Shown piece after piece: positions 1 through 8,288 of a stretch of DNA of 64,000 nt. Each line of letters begins with the position of its first letter. The stretch's first letter is position 1. A program made the position numbers and the translations under genes. Source of the stretch: Candidatus Muiribacterium halophilum (GTDB lineage: Bacteria; Muiribacteriota; Muiribacteriia; Muiribacteriales; Muiribacteriaceae); NCBI GenBank assembly GCA_023228995.1, contig JALOAD010000011.1:16845-80844 (forward strand), in the 5' to 3' direction. The notes beneath the pieces are model-generated. The model made no database searches. It was not told where the DNA came from and was given only the letters and a program-made list of their open reading frames with translations.

Positions 1-628
1 TTATATCTTTAAGTTTAGTACCCGGTTCAGCAATAATTATATCTCTTAGCGATAATATACCAAGAAGACTTCCTTGAGTATCAACAACAAACTCCACATA
101 TATTGTTTCAGCATTTTTATATTTATTTCTAAGAACAGCTATAGCTTCTTCAACAGTAAGTTCTTTATTTAAGCCGACAAACTCGGTAGTCATTATACCA
201 CCGGCTGTATTTTCCTCATATTGAAGAAGTTCATCAAGATCTTTTTTTTCTTCAGGTAAAAGTTTTTCAGAAAGTCTTTCAGCAACATCTTTAGACAAAG
301 AAGCAAAAAAGTCTGCTCTATCATCAGAAGCCATAGTATTAAGAATTAAAGAAACAAGTTTTCTATCATGAATATTTTTTATTATTTCTTCTTGATTTAA
401 AAATTCAAGTTCCTCAAAAGCCTCAACTATAAAATCCTTATCTTCAGGAAGAGTTATTAGATAAACTTTATCATCGATTTCTTCAAGTTCTTCGATAATG
501 TGAGCAATATCAACTGGATAAAGTTCTTCAATAAGCTTTTTTATATCATTACTTTTTCTATTCTTTACCAGTTCAATAAACTCGATATTAAATATTTTTT
601 CTGGAAAAAACTCTTTATTTATATCCAT
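1..628 (-). CDS. mgtE: Magnesium transporter MgtE, N-terminal part (runs off left edge)
   Basis: The frame starts at an ATG at 628 and stays open to base 1, giving about 209 residues of a protein whose remainder lies outside the window. The first ~130 residues are acidic and helical, as in the MgtE N domain, with the repeated pattern of short helices ending in Leu-Pro-Glu. It then enters a CBS domain at the family signature TAGGIMTTEFVGL, followed by the second CBS-like stretch GILSLRDII. MgtE is a Mg2+ channel whose cytosolic N and CBS domains close the pore when Mg2+ is high; the membrane domain would be beyond the edge. The start overlaps the end of fabH by 10 bp, so it is translated with the fabH/M42 group. 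The family call is firm; the pore itself cannot be checked here. Confidence 0.88.
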   Translation of the reverse strand, partial: MDINKEFFPEKIFNIEFIELVKNRKSNDIKKLIEELYPVDIAHIIEELEEIDDKVYLITLPEDKDFIVEAFEELEFLNQEEIIKNIHDRKLVSLILNTMASDDRADFFASLSKDVAERLSEKLLPEEKKDLDELLQYEENTAGGIMTTEFVGLNKELTVEEAIAVLRNKYKNAETIYVEFVVDTQGSLLGILSLRDIIIAEPGTKLKDI

Positions 629-1602
629 TTAATAAGAAGACCAGCCCATGTTAATCCACCACCAAAACCAGCAAGTATAATATAATCCCCTTGTTTTATT
701 CTATTTTGAGAAAGAGCTTCATCCAAAGCAATAGGTATTGTACCCGCAACAGTGTTTCCATATTTATCAAGATTTATAAATATATTCTCCCTTTTTATAC
801 CAGCTTTTTTTGCACCAGATTCAATTATTCTTATATTTGCCTGATGAGGTATGAGAAGTTTTATATCATCTGGAGAAAGATTATTTTTAGTTAAAAGATC
901 TGTAATCATCTGAGGAAGAGCTCTTGTTGAAAACTTAAATACATCTTTACCATTCATTTTAAAAAAATGCTCTCTATTGTTGACCGTTTCAACAGAAGCA
1001 GGTTTTCTTGAACCTCCAGCAGGCATAATAATATGTTCAGCACCAGTTCCATCAGCTCCAGCCACCCAATCTAATATACCATTCCCCTCTTCGCAAGGCT
1101 CTATAACAACAGCACCAGCTCCATCACCAAAAAGAACACATGAAGTTCTATCTTCAAAATCAAGTATTCTTGAACTAGTATCAGCTCCAACAACAAGGAT
1201 TTTATTATGACTGCCAGTCATAATAAACTGTGATGCAGTAATAAGTGAATATACAAATCCAGAACAAGCAGCATTCAAATCCCAAGCCCATGCATTGACC
1301 GCACCAATTTTACCCTGAATTATACATGCAGTTGAAGGAAAAATATTATCTGGAGTATAAGTCCCCACAATTATCATATCAAGTTCTTCAGGTTTAGTAT
1401 TTGATTTTTCAAGAGCTGAATATATTGCTTTTATAGACATATCAGATGTCGCTTCGTTTTCTGCTGCAAAATATCTTTCTTCTATACCACTTCTTGATAA
1501 AATCCATTCATTTGTAGTATCAACCATTTTTTCCAAATCAAAATTAGTTATTTTTTTCTCTGGAATATATTTTCCTGTACCAGTTATTTTTACACCAAAC
1601 AT
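619..1602 (-). CDS. fabH: 3-oxoacyl-ACP synthase III
   Basis: Beta-ketoacyl-ACP synthase III condenses an acyl-CoA primer (usually acetyl-CoA) with malonyl-ACP to start type II fatty acid synthesis in the cytosol. At 327 residues it has the normal family length. The catalytic triad is visible: Cys near residue 112 in NAACSGFVYSL, His near 253 in LIPHQANIRI, and Asn near 283 in KYGNTVAGT. The C-terminal glycine loop GFGGGLTWAG is also present. A good Shine-Dalgarno (AAGGGG) precedes the ATG. It lies 14 bp downstream of the M42 peptidase gene and overlaps mgtE, so the three are probably one transcript. No other fab gene is nearby. Primer specificity (straight or branched chain) cannot be read from the sequence. 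Confidence 0.95.
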   Translation of the reverse strand: MFGVKITGTGKYIPEKKITNFDLEKMVDTTNEWILSRSGIEERYFAAENEATSDMSIKAIYSALEKSNTKPEELDMIIVGTYTPDNIFPSTACIIQGKIGAVNAWAWDLNAACSGFVYSLITASQFIMTGSHNKILVVGADTSSRILDFEDRTSCVLFGDGAGAVVIEPCEEGNGILDWVAGADGTGAEHIIMPAGGSRKPASVETVNNREHFFKMNGKDVFKFSTRALPQMITDLLTKNNLSPDDIKLLIPHQANIRIIESGAKKAGIKRENIFINLDKYGNTVAGTIPIALDEALSQNRIKQGDYIILAGFGGGLTWAGLLIKWI

Positions 1603-1616
1603 AATTACCCCTTTAA

Positions 1617-2657
1617 TTAAAATATTTTTTCAATAATCTCTGATTTCATATCCTCACAAATAACAACACCGAGCTTTTTCATACTTTCATAATCATGTTT
1701 ATTAAGAAGAGAATATGAAGAATGAATATATCTACATGGTGCTGCAATAACAGCACAAGGCATTCCATTTTTAGAAAGATGTAATTTGCCCGCATCAGTT
1801 CCACCAGCATTTCTTGGTTGTTTATACTGATACTTTATTTTTCTATTTTGTGCAATATTTTCAATTTCTTTTATAAAACCTCTATCACTAACCATTGTTC
1901 CATCCATAAGAGTAAAAGCAGGACCACCACCAAAATATGAAGTCCAATCATCTGGAGAATTACCCGGATAATCCATTGCAAAAGTACCTTCAAATATAAC
2001 AGCACAATCTGCTTCATTAGATAAAGAAACAACCTGAGCACCTCTTGTACCAACCTCTTCCTGAACAGAAGCAACAAGTAAAATTGTATAATCAGGAACT
2101 TTTTTTATTTCCTGAGCAATATGTAAAAGTACAGCACAACCTATTCTATCATCAAATGCTTTTCCAATATAAACATTATCATTATTGCTAAAAGAAGTTT
2201 CAAAAACAATCGGTGTTCCAAGACCTATACCAGCTTTTTCAATCTTTTCTTTAGTCAAACCAGTATCAATAAAAAGATCTTTTATCTCTTTTTTACCGCT
2301 TGAAGCAGCATGAGGAGGATTAACACCAATTACTCCTAGAATTTCTTTTTTTTCACCAAGAATTCTTACAAGTGTATTTGGTAAAATGTCAGCGACTATC
2401 CCACCAATTGTAATAAACTTAATAAATCCTTTATCAGAAATATAATTTACCATAAGACCAATTTCATCCATATGAGCTGCAACTATCATTTTTCTTTTTG
2501 ATTTGCCTGGAATTTCAGCATATATATTTCCAATTCTATCCCTATAAACAGACTTTACTGATTTTGTCCTTTTAAATTCTTCTGACAAATACTCACCTAA
2601 TTTTCTTTCAAAACCAGACGGTGCTGCAAATTCTGATAATTTTTTTAAATTTTTCAT
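1617..2657 (-). CDS. M42 family metallo-aminopeptidase (glutamyl aminopeptidase/FrvX type)
   Basis: This 346-residue cytosolic protein belongs to peptidase family M42, the tetrahedral dinuclear-metal aminopeptidases that trim short peptides. The metal and catalytic residues appear in order: His and Asp in VAAHMDEIGL, the bridging Asp in GKAFDDRIGC, the catalytic Glu pair in SVQEEVGTRG, an Asp in GGTDAGKLHLS, and the last His in CRYIHSSYS. Length and order match the family. The ATG at 2657 follows a strong Shine-Dalgarno (AAAGGAGAA). It heads a minus-strand group with fabH and mgtE and diverges from a GNAT gene only 36 bp away. These proteins are often misnamed cellulase or endoglucanase M; nothing here supports that activity. 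Confidence 0.92.
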   Translation of the reverse strand: MKNLKKLSEFAAPSGFERKLGEYLSEEFKRTKSVKSVYRDRIGNIYAEIPGKSKRKMIVAAHMDEIGLMVNYISDKGFIKFITIGGIVADILPNTLVRILGEKKEILGVIGVNPPHAASSGKKEIKDLFIDTGLTKEKIEKAGIGLGTPIVFETSFSNNDNVYIGKAFDDRIGCAVLLHIAQEIKKVPDYTILLVASVQEEVGTRGAQVVSLSNEADCAVIFEGTFAMDYPGNSPDDWTSYFGGGPAFTLMDGTMVSDRGFIKEIENIAQNRKIKYQYKQPRNAGGTDAGKLHLSKNGMPCAVIAAPCRYIHSSYSLLNKHDYESMKKLGVVICEDMKSEIIEKIF

Positions 2658-2693
2658 ATATATATTCTCCTTTAAACAGTCGAAAAATAATCT

Positions 2694-3503
2694 ATGGATA
2701 ATATAATACTTTTAAAATCAAAAGACAAAAAAAAAGTATATTCATTTTTAAAATGTCATCCACTCTCAACAATTTTTATAAAAGAAGTAATTGAAAATAA
2801 AGGATTTATTAACAATAGCGAGCAAAACCATGGAGACTTTTATGGCATTTTTAAAAACAATATAATAATTGGTATAATCGTCAAATATAACATGGGAATA
2901 TCTATAATATCAGGAACTTCTCATGCAAATGAATTAAGCGAAAATTTTGATAACACAAATTTTATTATAAAAAGAAAAACAAAAGATAAAGAAAATATAG
3001 CAAAACAAGAAACATTTATGCTATATACCAAAAAAACTATTATAACATTTAATAGTTATAGAGTTTTTATAGCCAAAACTAAAGATATAGAAGAATTACT
3101 AAAACTAAGACTCGAATTTGAAAAAGAGTATTGGAATTATAATCCTGAAAAAATAGATGAAGAAAAGTTTGAAAAATTAATTATTGAAAAAGTTTCAAAA
3201 AAAGAAGTGTTAATATATAAATTAGATAATAAAATTGCAGCAATTGGTTTCTGCGAAACTGAAAATCACAAAGTTATATTAATTGGAAGTATTTTTGTAA
3301 AAAATGAATTTAGAGGACTTGGAATAGGAAAAACTCTAACATTAGGTTTATGCGATTATATTATACAAAAAAACAAAATGCCCTGTTTAACTGTAGATAT
3401 AAACAATATCAAAGCATATAATCTATACAAAAACATTGGCTTCAAAGCAATTTCTGAAATTTATTTAGTAGAACCAAATACAAAAAAAAGTTTATTTTTA
3501 TAA
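2694..3503 (+). CDS. GNAT family N-acetyltransferase
   Basis: The 269-residue protein has a C-terminal GNAT domain (about residues 125-265). The acetyl-CoA-binding motif A is clear at FRGLGIGKTLTLGL (the R/Q-x-x-G-x-G/A pattern), followed by the motif B region ending in YNLYKNIGFK. The first ~120 residues form a separate N-terminal domain without a recognisable motif, an arrangement seen in two-domain GNATs of the DUF4081/FR47 kind. The substrate cannot be inferred. It stands alone on the plus strand, diverging from the M42 gene with only 36 bp between the starts, and no clear Shine-Dalgarno precedes the ATG. Downstream lies a repeat-rich intergenic stretch before the convergent operon end at 3753. 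Confidence 0.8.
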   Translation: MDNIILLKSKDKKKVYSFLKCHPLSTIFIKEVIENKGFINNSEQNHGDFYGIFKNNIIIGIIVKYNMGISIISGTSHANELSENFDNTNFIIKRKTKDKENIAKQETFMLYTKKTIITFNSYRVFIAKTKDIEELLKLRLEFEKEYWNYNPEKIDEEKFEKLIIEKVSKKEVLIYKLDNKIAAIGFCETENHKVILIGSIFVKNEFRGLGIGKTLTLGLCDYIIQKNKMPCLTVDINNIKAYNLYKNIGFKAISEIYLVEPNTKKSLFL

Positions 3504-3549
3504 ATAATTTCATCAAAGAAATATATCTTGCAACAATTACGATAACTTG

Positions 3550-3614
3550 TTAGAAATTTTTCAATTATATTAAATGTTGTAAGAGTTTCTATAAACAAAA
3601 GCAAAAAAAAAATC
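3550..3614. repeat. Dispersed intergenic repeat, copy 1 (about 65 bp)
   Basis: The last 32 bases (3583-3614, running from GAGTTTCTATAAAC to an A-run ending in ATC) are identical to 17688-17719. The preceding ~33 bases are clearly related to 17655-17687. Both copies are intergenic. Here the copy directly abuts a copy of the 26-bp ATCCCGG palindrome, so the two elements may travel as one unit. No coding potential was seen. Confidence 0.75.
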
Positions 3615-3623
3615 AAAAACGAG

Positions 3624-3649
3624 ATCCCGGCTCAGAATAGTACCGGGAT
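3624..3649. repeat. 26-bp ATCCCGG...CCGGGAT palindrome, copy 1
   Basis: Seven-base arms (ATCCCGG and CCGGGAT) surround a 12-base loop. Related copies lie at 17572, 23181, 44292 and, degenerate, 50264. On the minus strand the hairpin is followed by a T-rich run, so at this site it could also end the minus-strand operon that stops at 3753. Half-sites (ATCCCGG, CCCGG) recur in 3664-3740, so the rest of this 249-bp gap looks like decayed copies. Confidence 0.8.
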
Positions 3650-3752
3650 GACAAAACTCTCAGAATAATCCCGGTATGACATTTTTTTATATGAAATTTC
3701 CATTGAGATGACATTATCCGGTTTTCCCGTATCCCGGTTTTTCCGATGGGTT

Positions 3753-4502
3753 TCATTTCAATTTATCTAGTTTTTCTTTAATATCATTTAACTTTTTTTC
3801 AGCTTCTTTTAGTTTTTTTTCATAATAATAAACCATTGGTTTATAATAACTCTCTTTTTTATACTTATGTTCACCATATTCAAGAGAAAACCATAAGTCA
3901 TAATCATTTCTTAATTTAGCTATTTCTTTTTCTGTATTTGAAGCATCTGAACTATATTTTTCAGCTAACTCTCTATTTTTTTGTTCAGCTTCAGCCTTAT
4001 TTTCTTCAATTGCATTGTTTTTTTCAGTTTTTTTATCAGTTACAACTTTCACTTCAGCAGTTTCTTTTTTAGTACTCTGACTTTTAAGCTGTTCTTTTAA
4101 TATTGTTATTTCATAAACTTTTACAACAGCTGTATCTACATAAGAACTTTTTGGAAAATCTTTTATAAGTTTATTGTAAAAATTAACAGCTTCATCATAA
4201 TTACCTGAAAATCTAAATAAAGAACCTAGCTTATAAAGGTATAAATCTTTGGAATTTTCATTCTGAAGTTTTAAATATTTAAGAGTAAGAGAATTAAGTA
4301 ATCCTTTATCATCTAAAGAAAGAATATTGGAATCATCGTATAAAGCTTTCTCGTAATTTATAAGTGCTTGTTCTTTGTTGTTTTCTCCAAGAGCTTTCAT
4401 TGACTCAATATAAAACATTCTTGAACTTTCTTTAATATCAACCGAAAAAACATTTATTACAAGTAATAATGAAATTATACTAAGAAATAACCTCATCTTC
4501 AT
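3753..4502 (-). CDS. Exported protein with TPR-like start and charged coiled-coil C-terminus
   Basis: No specific family is recognised. The longest frame begins at a GTG (4514), but the ATG at 4502 has a GAGG Shine-Dalgarno 8 bases upstream, giving 249 residues. Residues ~3-20 form a signal peptide (LFLSIISLLLVINVFS). Residues ~25-120 contain helix pairs with TPR/YfgC-like spacing, for example DEAVNFYNKLIKDFPKSSYV, typical of BamD/YbgF-like periplasmic proteins. After that comes a long Lys/Glu-rich predicted coiled coil to the end. It is the last gene of the lspA-lgt operon and overlaps the HAMP-domain gene by 23 bp. A periplasmic scaffold role is an inference only. Confidence 0.7.
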   Translation of the reverse strand: MKMRLFLSIISLLLVINVFSVDIKESSRMFYIESMKALGENNKEQALINYEKALYDDSNILSLDDKGLLNSLTLKYLKLQNENSKDLYLYKLGSLFRFSGNYDEAVNFYNKLIKDFPKSSYVDTAVVKVYEITILKEQLKSQSTKKETAEVKVVTDKKTEKNNAIEENKAEAEQKNRELAEKYSSDASNTEKEIAKLRNDYDLWFSLEYGEHKYKKESYYKPMVYYYEKKLKEAEKKLNDIKEKLDKLK

Positions 4503-5136
4503 TAATATCCTCACTTATGCTTTTATTAATTACAGGATTATCTACAATTTTAAATGAATAAGTGACTTCTTTAAGCTCAGATACTATTTCTGTTAATTCA
4601 ACAATTATTTCTTCTTTTTCTTCTTTAGATATTTCATCCTGCTTAAGACTCATTGGTATTTTGTTAATAACACCTATAATTTTTTCAATAACTTCTCTAT
4701 CTTTTTTAACTACAGCTTCAAGATTATGAGTCATTTTATTAAATAGATCTGCTAAGTCTGTTAATTCATCACCTTTTCGTAATTTAATTCTAAGACCCAG
4801 GTCTCCATTAGCAATCTGTTTTGCACTTACCTCAAACCTATAAACTGGACCAGCTATTTTATGCGAGAGCATAAGAGCAAACATAGCAACAAGAATACCA
4901 AGTACCGGAAGCATTTTTAATAATGATATATTTACCTGTCTAAAAATGTCAGAAACTTCTTCAAACCTGAATTCTTCGGATGTATTTCCTACTTTATTCC
5001 ATATTGAATAATATATAGTCCATCCTACTATAGTTGAAGCTAAAAGCATTATTATCAGAACTGAAAACATATATCTAAACTGAAATCCTTTTTTTACTAA
5101 ATAAATCCTTCTTTTATATGGAGCTTTCTGATCCAT
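4480..5136 (-). CDS. Membrane protein with HAMP domain
   Basis: This 218-residue protein has two predicted transmembrane helices (about residues 20-46 and 73-95) separated by a short extracytoplasmic loop. A HAMP linker follows: KIAGPVYRFEVSAKQIANGD, then LRKGDELTDLADLFNKM. The remaining ~70 residues are acidic and helical, with no kinase, cyclase or methyl-accepting domain. It is thus a HAMP-only transmembrane protein that could pass a signal to a separate partner. The ATG follows GGAGGAAAA. It sits between the pilin-like gene (15 bp away) and the exported coiled-coil gene (overlap), suggesting the three act together. A smaller, similar HAMP-like protein is at 62178. Confidence 0.78.
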   Translation of the reverse strand: MDQKAPYKRRIYLVKKGFQFRYMFSVLIIMLLASTIVGWTIYYSIWNKVGNTSEEFRFEEVSDIFRQVNISLLKMLPVLGILVAMFALMLSHKIAGPVYRFEVSAKQIANGDLGLRIKLRKGDELTDLADLFNKMTHNLEAVVKKDREVIEKIIGVINKIPMSLKQDEISKEEKEEIIVELTEIVSELKEVTYSFKIVDNPVINKSISEDINEDEVIS

Positions 5137-5151
5137 TTTTCCTCCAGCCTT

Positions 5152-5505
5152 TTAAATATCCTCTGTTTCAGGATTGTGTTTTGTACAATAAACTTGCCCC
5201 TGAGAATTAAGCATATACACTCCACTATCTGGACAAACTAGCAGCTTTTTGTCTGTATAGCCTTTTTCCATAAGCATTATTGTATCAATTTCTTTATAAG
5301 GAATAAATACATTATCACCATTTTCAAGTTTATATTGTTCTACAACTTTTTGTAGATTTTTTCTAATTGCATTACAACTAACACTTTGTATGCTATTTCT
5401 TAAAAATGTATATTGAGGTATTGCAAAAATAATAAATACAATAAGTACACTTGCTACAAATAAAAGAAAAAAGTCTGTTTTCCCCTTATATGAAGTTTTT
5501 CTCAT
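5152..5505 (-). CDS. Small pilin/pseudopilin-like membrane protein
   Basis: The 117-residue protein has a basic start, one hydrophobic helix (about residues 11-31), then an amphipathic helix continuing into the soluble part, like the N-terminal spine of type IV pilins. The C-terminal half shows the layout KGY...LLVCPDSGVYMLNSQGQVYCTKHNP, i.e. two Cys about 17 residues apart in a short beta region. This resembles minor pseudopilins and ComGC-like competence proteins. It lacks a clear prepilin peptidase site (G followed by F/M-x-x-x-E), so the resemblance may be only architectural. It overlaps the end of rluD by 20 bp and precedes the HAMP gene in the same operon. No secretion ATPase is in the window. 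Confidence 0.6.
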   Translation of the reverse strand: MRKTSYKGKTDFFLLFVASVLIVFIIFAIPQYTFLRNSIQSVSCNAIRKNLQKVVEQYKLENGDNVFIPYKEIDTIMLMEKGYTDKKLLVCPDSGVYMLNSQGQVYCTKHNPETEDI

Positions 5506-6406
5506 AACCTAATTCCTTTAATACATTTGTTAAATCTTCAGGCATTTTTTGAATAAATTCCATTTTTTCTCCTGTAAAAGGATGCTTAAATGCAATATAA
5601 TATGCATGAAGAAATTGACCAACAAGCCCAAAACCATTTTTATCCGGTCCATAAACATCATCGCCTACTACCGGATGACCAACATGTGCAAGATGAACCC
5701 TTATTTGATGAGTTCTCCCTGTCCTTATATTAACATCAACTAAAGAAAAACCATCAAATCTTTCAATTTCTTTATAAATTGTAATTGCTTCTTTTCCTTC
5801 AGCTTTAACACACATTTTTTTTCTATCTCTTAGACTTCTTGCAATCGGCATATTTATTATGCCTTCTTCATTTTTAAAGTTATTATAACATAAAGCACAA
5901 TATTTTTTTACCAATTTTTTTTCTTTAAACATATCAACAAACCTTTCATAAGCATCTATTGTCTTTACAAATATAACAATTCCTGAGGTATATCTGTCAA
6001 TTCTGTGAACAACTCCTGGTCTTTGAGAACTCACTGGAGCAAGCGGAACATTTCTAAATATAAGATCACTTATAACTGTAGGATCTTTAACTGATTCCGC
6101 TGGATGCACAACTATTCCTCTAGGTTTATTTATAATGTATATATAATCATCTTCATAAATACATTCAATCCCAAGATCAACTGGCAATATATTAATTTCC
6201 TCATCAGTTTCAAAATTCCAAGTAAGTTTATCACCTGAATTTATATTTTGATTTTTTTTAACAATTTCACCATTCACAAGTATTAAACCTTTTTTCAAAA
6301 GATTTTGAATTTTACTTCTAGAAATATCTTCAAAAATTTCTTCACTTAAATACTTATCAACTCTATCACCTTTACCACTATAAACTTCTTTACTTTCATA
6401 TTTCAT
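5486..6406 (-). CDS. rluD: RluA/RluD-family 23S rRNA pseudouridine synthase
   Basis: The enzyme isomerises uridines to pseudouridine in 23S rRNA. The frame opens at 6475, but the ATG at 6406 overlaps the lgt stop as ATGA and gives a normal 306-residue product. An S4 RNA-binding domain occupies about residues 8-75 (RVDKYLSEEI, then LLKKGLILVNGEIVKKN). The catalytic domain has the signature HRIDRYTSGIVIFVKT, whose Asp is the nucleophile, and later GRTHQIRVHLAHVGHPVVGD. The HRIDRYTSG variant of the usual HRLDKDTSG keeps the catalytic Asp. Target uridines cannot be assigned within the RluA/C/D group, so the symbol is by position: the lspA-rluD linkage is common in bacteria. Confidence 0.9.
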   Translation of the reverse strand: MKYESKEVYSGKGDRVDKYLSEEIFEDISRSKIQNLLKKGLILVNGEIVKKNQNINSGDKLTWNFETDEEINILPVDLGIECIYEDDYIYIINKPRGIVVHPAESVKDPTVISDLIFRNVPLAPVSSQRPGVVHRIDRYTSGIVIFVKTIDAYERFVDMFKEKKLVKKYCALCYNNFKNEEGIINMPIARSLRDRKKMCVKAEGKEAITIYKEIERFDGFSLVDVNIRTGRTHQIRVHLAHVGHPVVGDDVYGPDKNGFGLVGQFLHAYYIAFKHPFTGEKMEFIQKMPEDLTNVLKELGYEKNFI

Positions 6407-7149
6407 TCTTTTCTTCCCATTCTCATTTTTAAAATGATTATTATAGATACAATTCCAAATATAAGGGAAATCCACTGAGAAGTCGAGAAATTCATAAAAA
6501 AACCTCGAATTTCATCTCCTCTAAAAAATTCAATTATAAATCTAAAAATTGAATAACAGAGAATATAAAATGGAAACATTACTTTTTTAAATATGTTTTT
6601 TCTTTCTAATAAAACAACAATAATAGATGTTAATATTAAAAAAACACTTTCAAAAAGTTGTACTGGTAATCTTGGTATATTATCCCCTAATACAGGAAAT
6701 ACAACTCCAAAACATGAATTTGTAACGCTACCATAACAGCAACCATTAAAAAAACATCCCAGCCTTCCTATTCCATGACTTAATGGAAGTATTGGTGCAA
6801 TAAAATCCATATAATTAAAATAATCGTATTTATTTTTGTAAACATAAAAAGCACCACCAAATATTCCACCTGTAAGACCACCTAAAAACACAAATCCAGA
6901 TCTCAATATATCAAAAGTCAAACCAGTTCTAATAATTTCTTTAAAATCAATAATAATACTCAATAATTTAGCTCCAACTATTGCCCCAATCATTATATAT
7001 AAAGCTATATCAACAACATTATCTTGTGATAATCCAAATTTTTTTCTTCTAAAAAAACCATACATTAATGCAATGACAAATGCTAATGCAAAGAAAAAAC
7101 CATAAGATCTAATTTCAAAAAAACCAAAATCAATCAACACTGGATGCAT
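6403..7149 (-). CDS. lgt: Phosphatidylglycerol--prolipoprotein diacylglyceryl transferase
   Basis: Lgt transfers diacylglycerol from phosphatidylglycerol to the lipobox Cys of prolipoproteins, the first step of lipoprotein maturation in the inner membrane. At 248 residues it has about seven predicted membrane helices. The start HPVLIDFGFFEIRSYG and the central signature GRLGCFFNGCCYG are diagnostic, with the C-x-x-N-G-C-C variant common outside Proteobacteria. The late Arg-rich helix appears as YSIFRFIIEFFRGDE. It overlaps lspA by 20 bp and rluD by 4 bp, placing both lipoprotein-processing enzymes together. Likely substrates in this window are the lipobox proteins encoded at 34184 and 40607. 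Confidence 0.95.
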   Translation of the reverse strand: MHPVLIDFGFFEIRSYGFFFALAFVIALMYGFFRRKKFGLSQDNVVDIALYIMIGAIVGAKLLSIIIDFKEIIRTGLTFDILRSGFVFLGGLTGGIFGGAFYVYKNKYDYFNYMDFIAPILPLSHGIGRLGCFFNGCCYGSVTNSCFGVVFPVLGDNIPRLPVQLFESVFLILTSIIVVLLERKNIFKKVMFPFYILCYSIFRFIIEFFRGDEIRGFFMNFSTSQWISLIFGIVSIIIILKMRMGRKE

Positions 7150-7717
7150 TTATATCCCCTTTTTGTTCTTCTTCCGAGAATATTATTTCCCAACAAAGCA
7201 TTACAATACCAATATCTATTACAACATCGGCAAAATTAAATATTGGAAAATCTATATATCGAAAGTCTAAAAAATCTATTACATATCCATATAATATTCT
7301 GTCATAAAGATTTCCACATGCTCCTCCAAGCAAAGAACCAAGTGCAACTTGTACCCATATTTTATCTGCTTGTCTTGAAAAAGCATAAAAAACAATCATA
7401 AATATTGAAATAAATGCAATTAAAATAAAAAAAGTTACTTTATTTTGTAATATTCCAAACGCAGCTCCTGCATTTCTTATATATGTAATATGAAATACAT
7501 CTTTTAAAACAGGTATTGTTTGATGAAGATCAAGTCCTGATACTACAAGATATTTTGTGAGTCTATCTAAACCAAAATAAAGTACAAATATGCCAAAAAA
7601 AACAAATCTCATATATAGTTTTTTTATATTTTTCATGAAAAATATAGGCCATATTGCTGCACTTCCTATAAGTACAGTACTTAAAAATATAACTCTCATA
7701 AGAATATTTCTTATCAT
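7130..7717 (-). CDS. lspA: Lipoprotein signal peptidase (signal peptidase II)
   Basis: LspA cuts the signal peptide of prolipoproteins after Lgt has lipidated the Cys. The family blocks are all present: LDRLTKYLV, FHITYIRNAGAAFG, GNLYDRILYGYVIDFLDF with the first catalytic Asp, and FNFADVVIDIG with the second. The ATG at 7717 overlaps the aldolase stop as ATGA and gives 195 residues, about 30 more than usual, because of an extra N-terminal hydrophobic segment (about residues 7-27). An internal Met (7636, MKNIKKLYMRF) would give a standard-length enzyme, so the start is uncertain. It is followed by lgt with a 20-bp overlap. Confidence 0.93.
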   Translation of the reverse strand: MIRNILMRVIFLSTVLIGSAAIWPIFFMKNIKKLYMRFVFFGIFVLYFGLDRLTKYLVVSGLDLHQTIPVLKDVFHITYIRNAGAAFGILQNKVTFFILIAFISIFMIVFYAFSRQADKIWVQVALGSLLGGACGNLYDRILYGYVIDFLDFRYIDFPIFNFADVVIDIGIVMLCWEIIFSEEEQKGDINASSVD

Positions 7718-8283
7718 TTTCCAATTCCTTTATAATTATTAACCAAATAAACTATCTTTGAAGAATTTTCAATGCTTGAAACCCATTTTGCAGCTTCTAC
7801 AACATCTTCACCAATAGCAAATATACCATGACCTTTTACAATAACTGCTTTTTTACCAACAAGCATATCAGGAATTTTTTCAGCAACTTCTTCTGAAGCT
7901 ACGCTGTTTTTAACCGTTAAAACTTCTACACCATCTGGGAAATAAAACATTCCTTCACCGTCAATTGGTTTAACATTTTGAAGAAAATAAGAAAGTGCTA
8001 CAGAATAAGGAGCATGAGCATGAACAATTGCTTTAGCATTAGTTGCTTTATATATTGCTCTATGTACGGGGAGTTCGCATGAAGCTCTACCTGATTCGTC
8101 TGAAAAAATCGGAAGACATATAATATTTTCTTCTTTTAAAAATCCAAGTTTTGAACCTGTACTTGTAATTACAATATTATCTTCTTTTCGAGAACTTATA
8201 TTACCTGAATGGAAATTATTAAGTCCTGCTAAAAAAAGTTCATGTCCAACAGTGACAAATTCTTTATAAAAATCTATAAACAT
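7714..8283 (-). CDS. Class II aldolase/adducin family protein, probably DHAP-shunt aldolase
   Basis: This 189-residue protein is a class II (Zn2+) sugar-phosphate aldolase of the fuculose/ribulose-phosphate group. Metal ligands are visible as His-x-His in IVHAHAPYSVAL and His in VKGHGIFAIGED, and the catalytic Glu in CELPVHRAIY. The early GNISSR and TSTGSKLG blocks bind the phosphate. It lies 5 bp downstream of mtnA. In organisms with the DHAP shunt, such an aldolase splits 5-methylthioribulose-1-phosphate or 5-deoxyribulose-1-phosphate into DHAP plus 2-methylthioacetaldehyde or acetaldehyde. The alternative is MtnB dehydratase, which shares the fold, but no other universal methionine salvage gene is here. 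The role comes from context. Confidence 0.85.
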   Translation of the reverse strand: MFIDFYKEFVTVGHELFLAGLNNFHSGNISSRKEDNIVITSTGSKLGFLKEENIICLPIFSDESGRASCELPVHRAIYKATNAKAIVHAHAPYSVALSYFLQNVKPIDGEGMFYFPDGVEVLTVKNSVASEEVAEKIPDMLVGKKAVIVKGHGIFAIGEDVVEAAKWVSSIENSSKIVYLVNNYKGIGK

Positions 8284-8288
8284 ATTAT

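Noticed and set aside
500-685. 61-codon plus-strand ORF at the left end
   Set aside because: It is antisense to mgtE and the end of fabH, which have clear protein signatures.
7714-8283. MtnB methylthioribulose-1-phosphate dehydratase
   Set aside because: It shares the fold, but no other methionine-salvage gene is adjacent and the layout matches the known mtnA-aldolase shunt pair better; not fully excluded.
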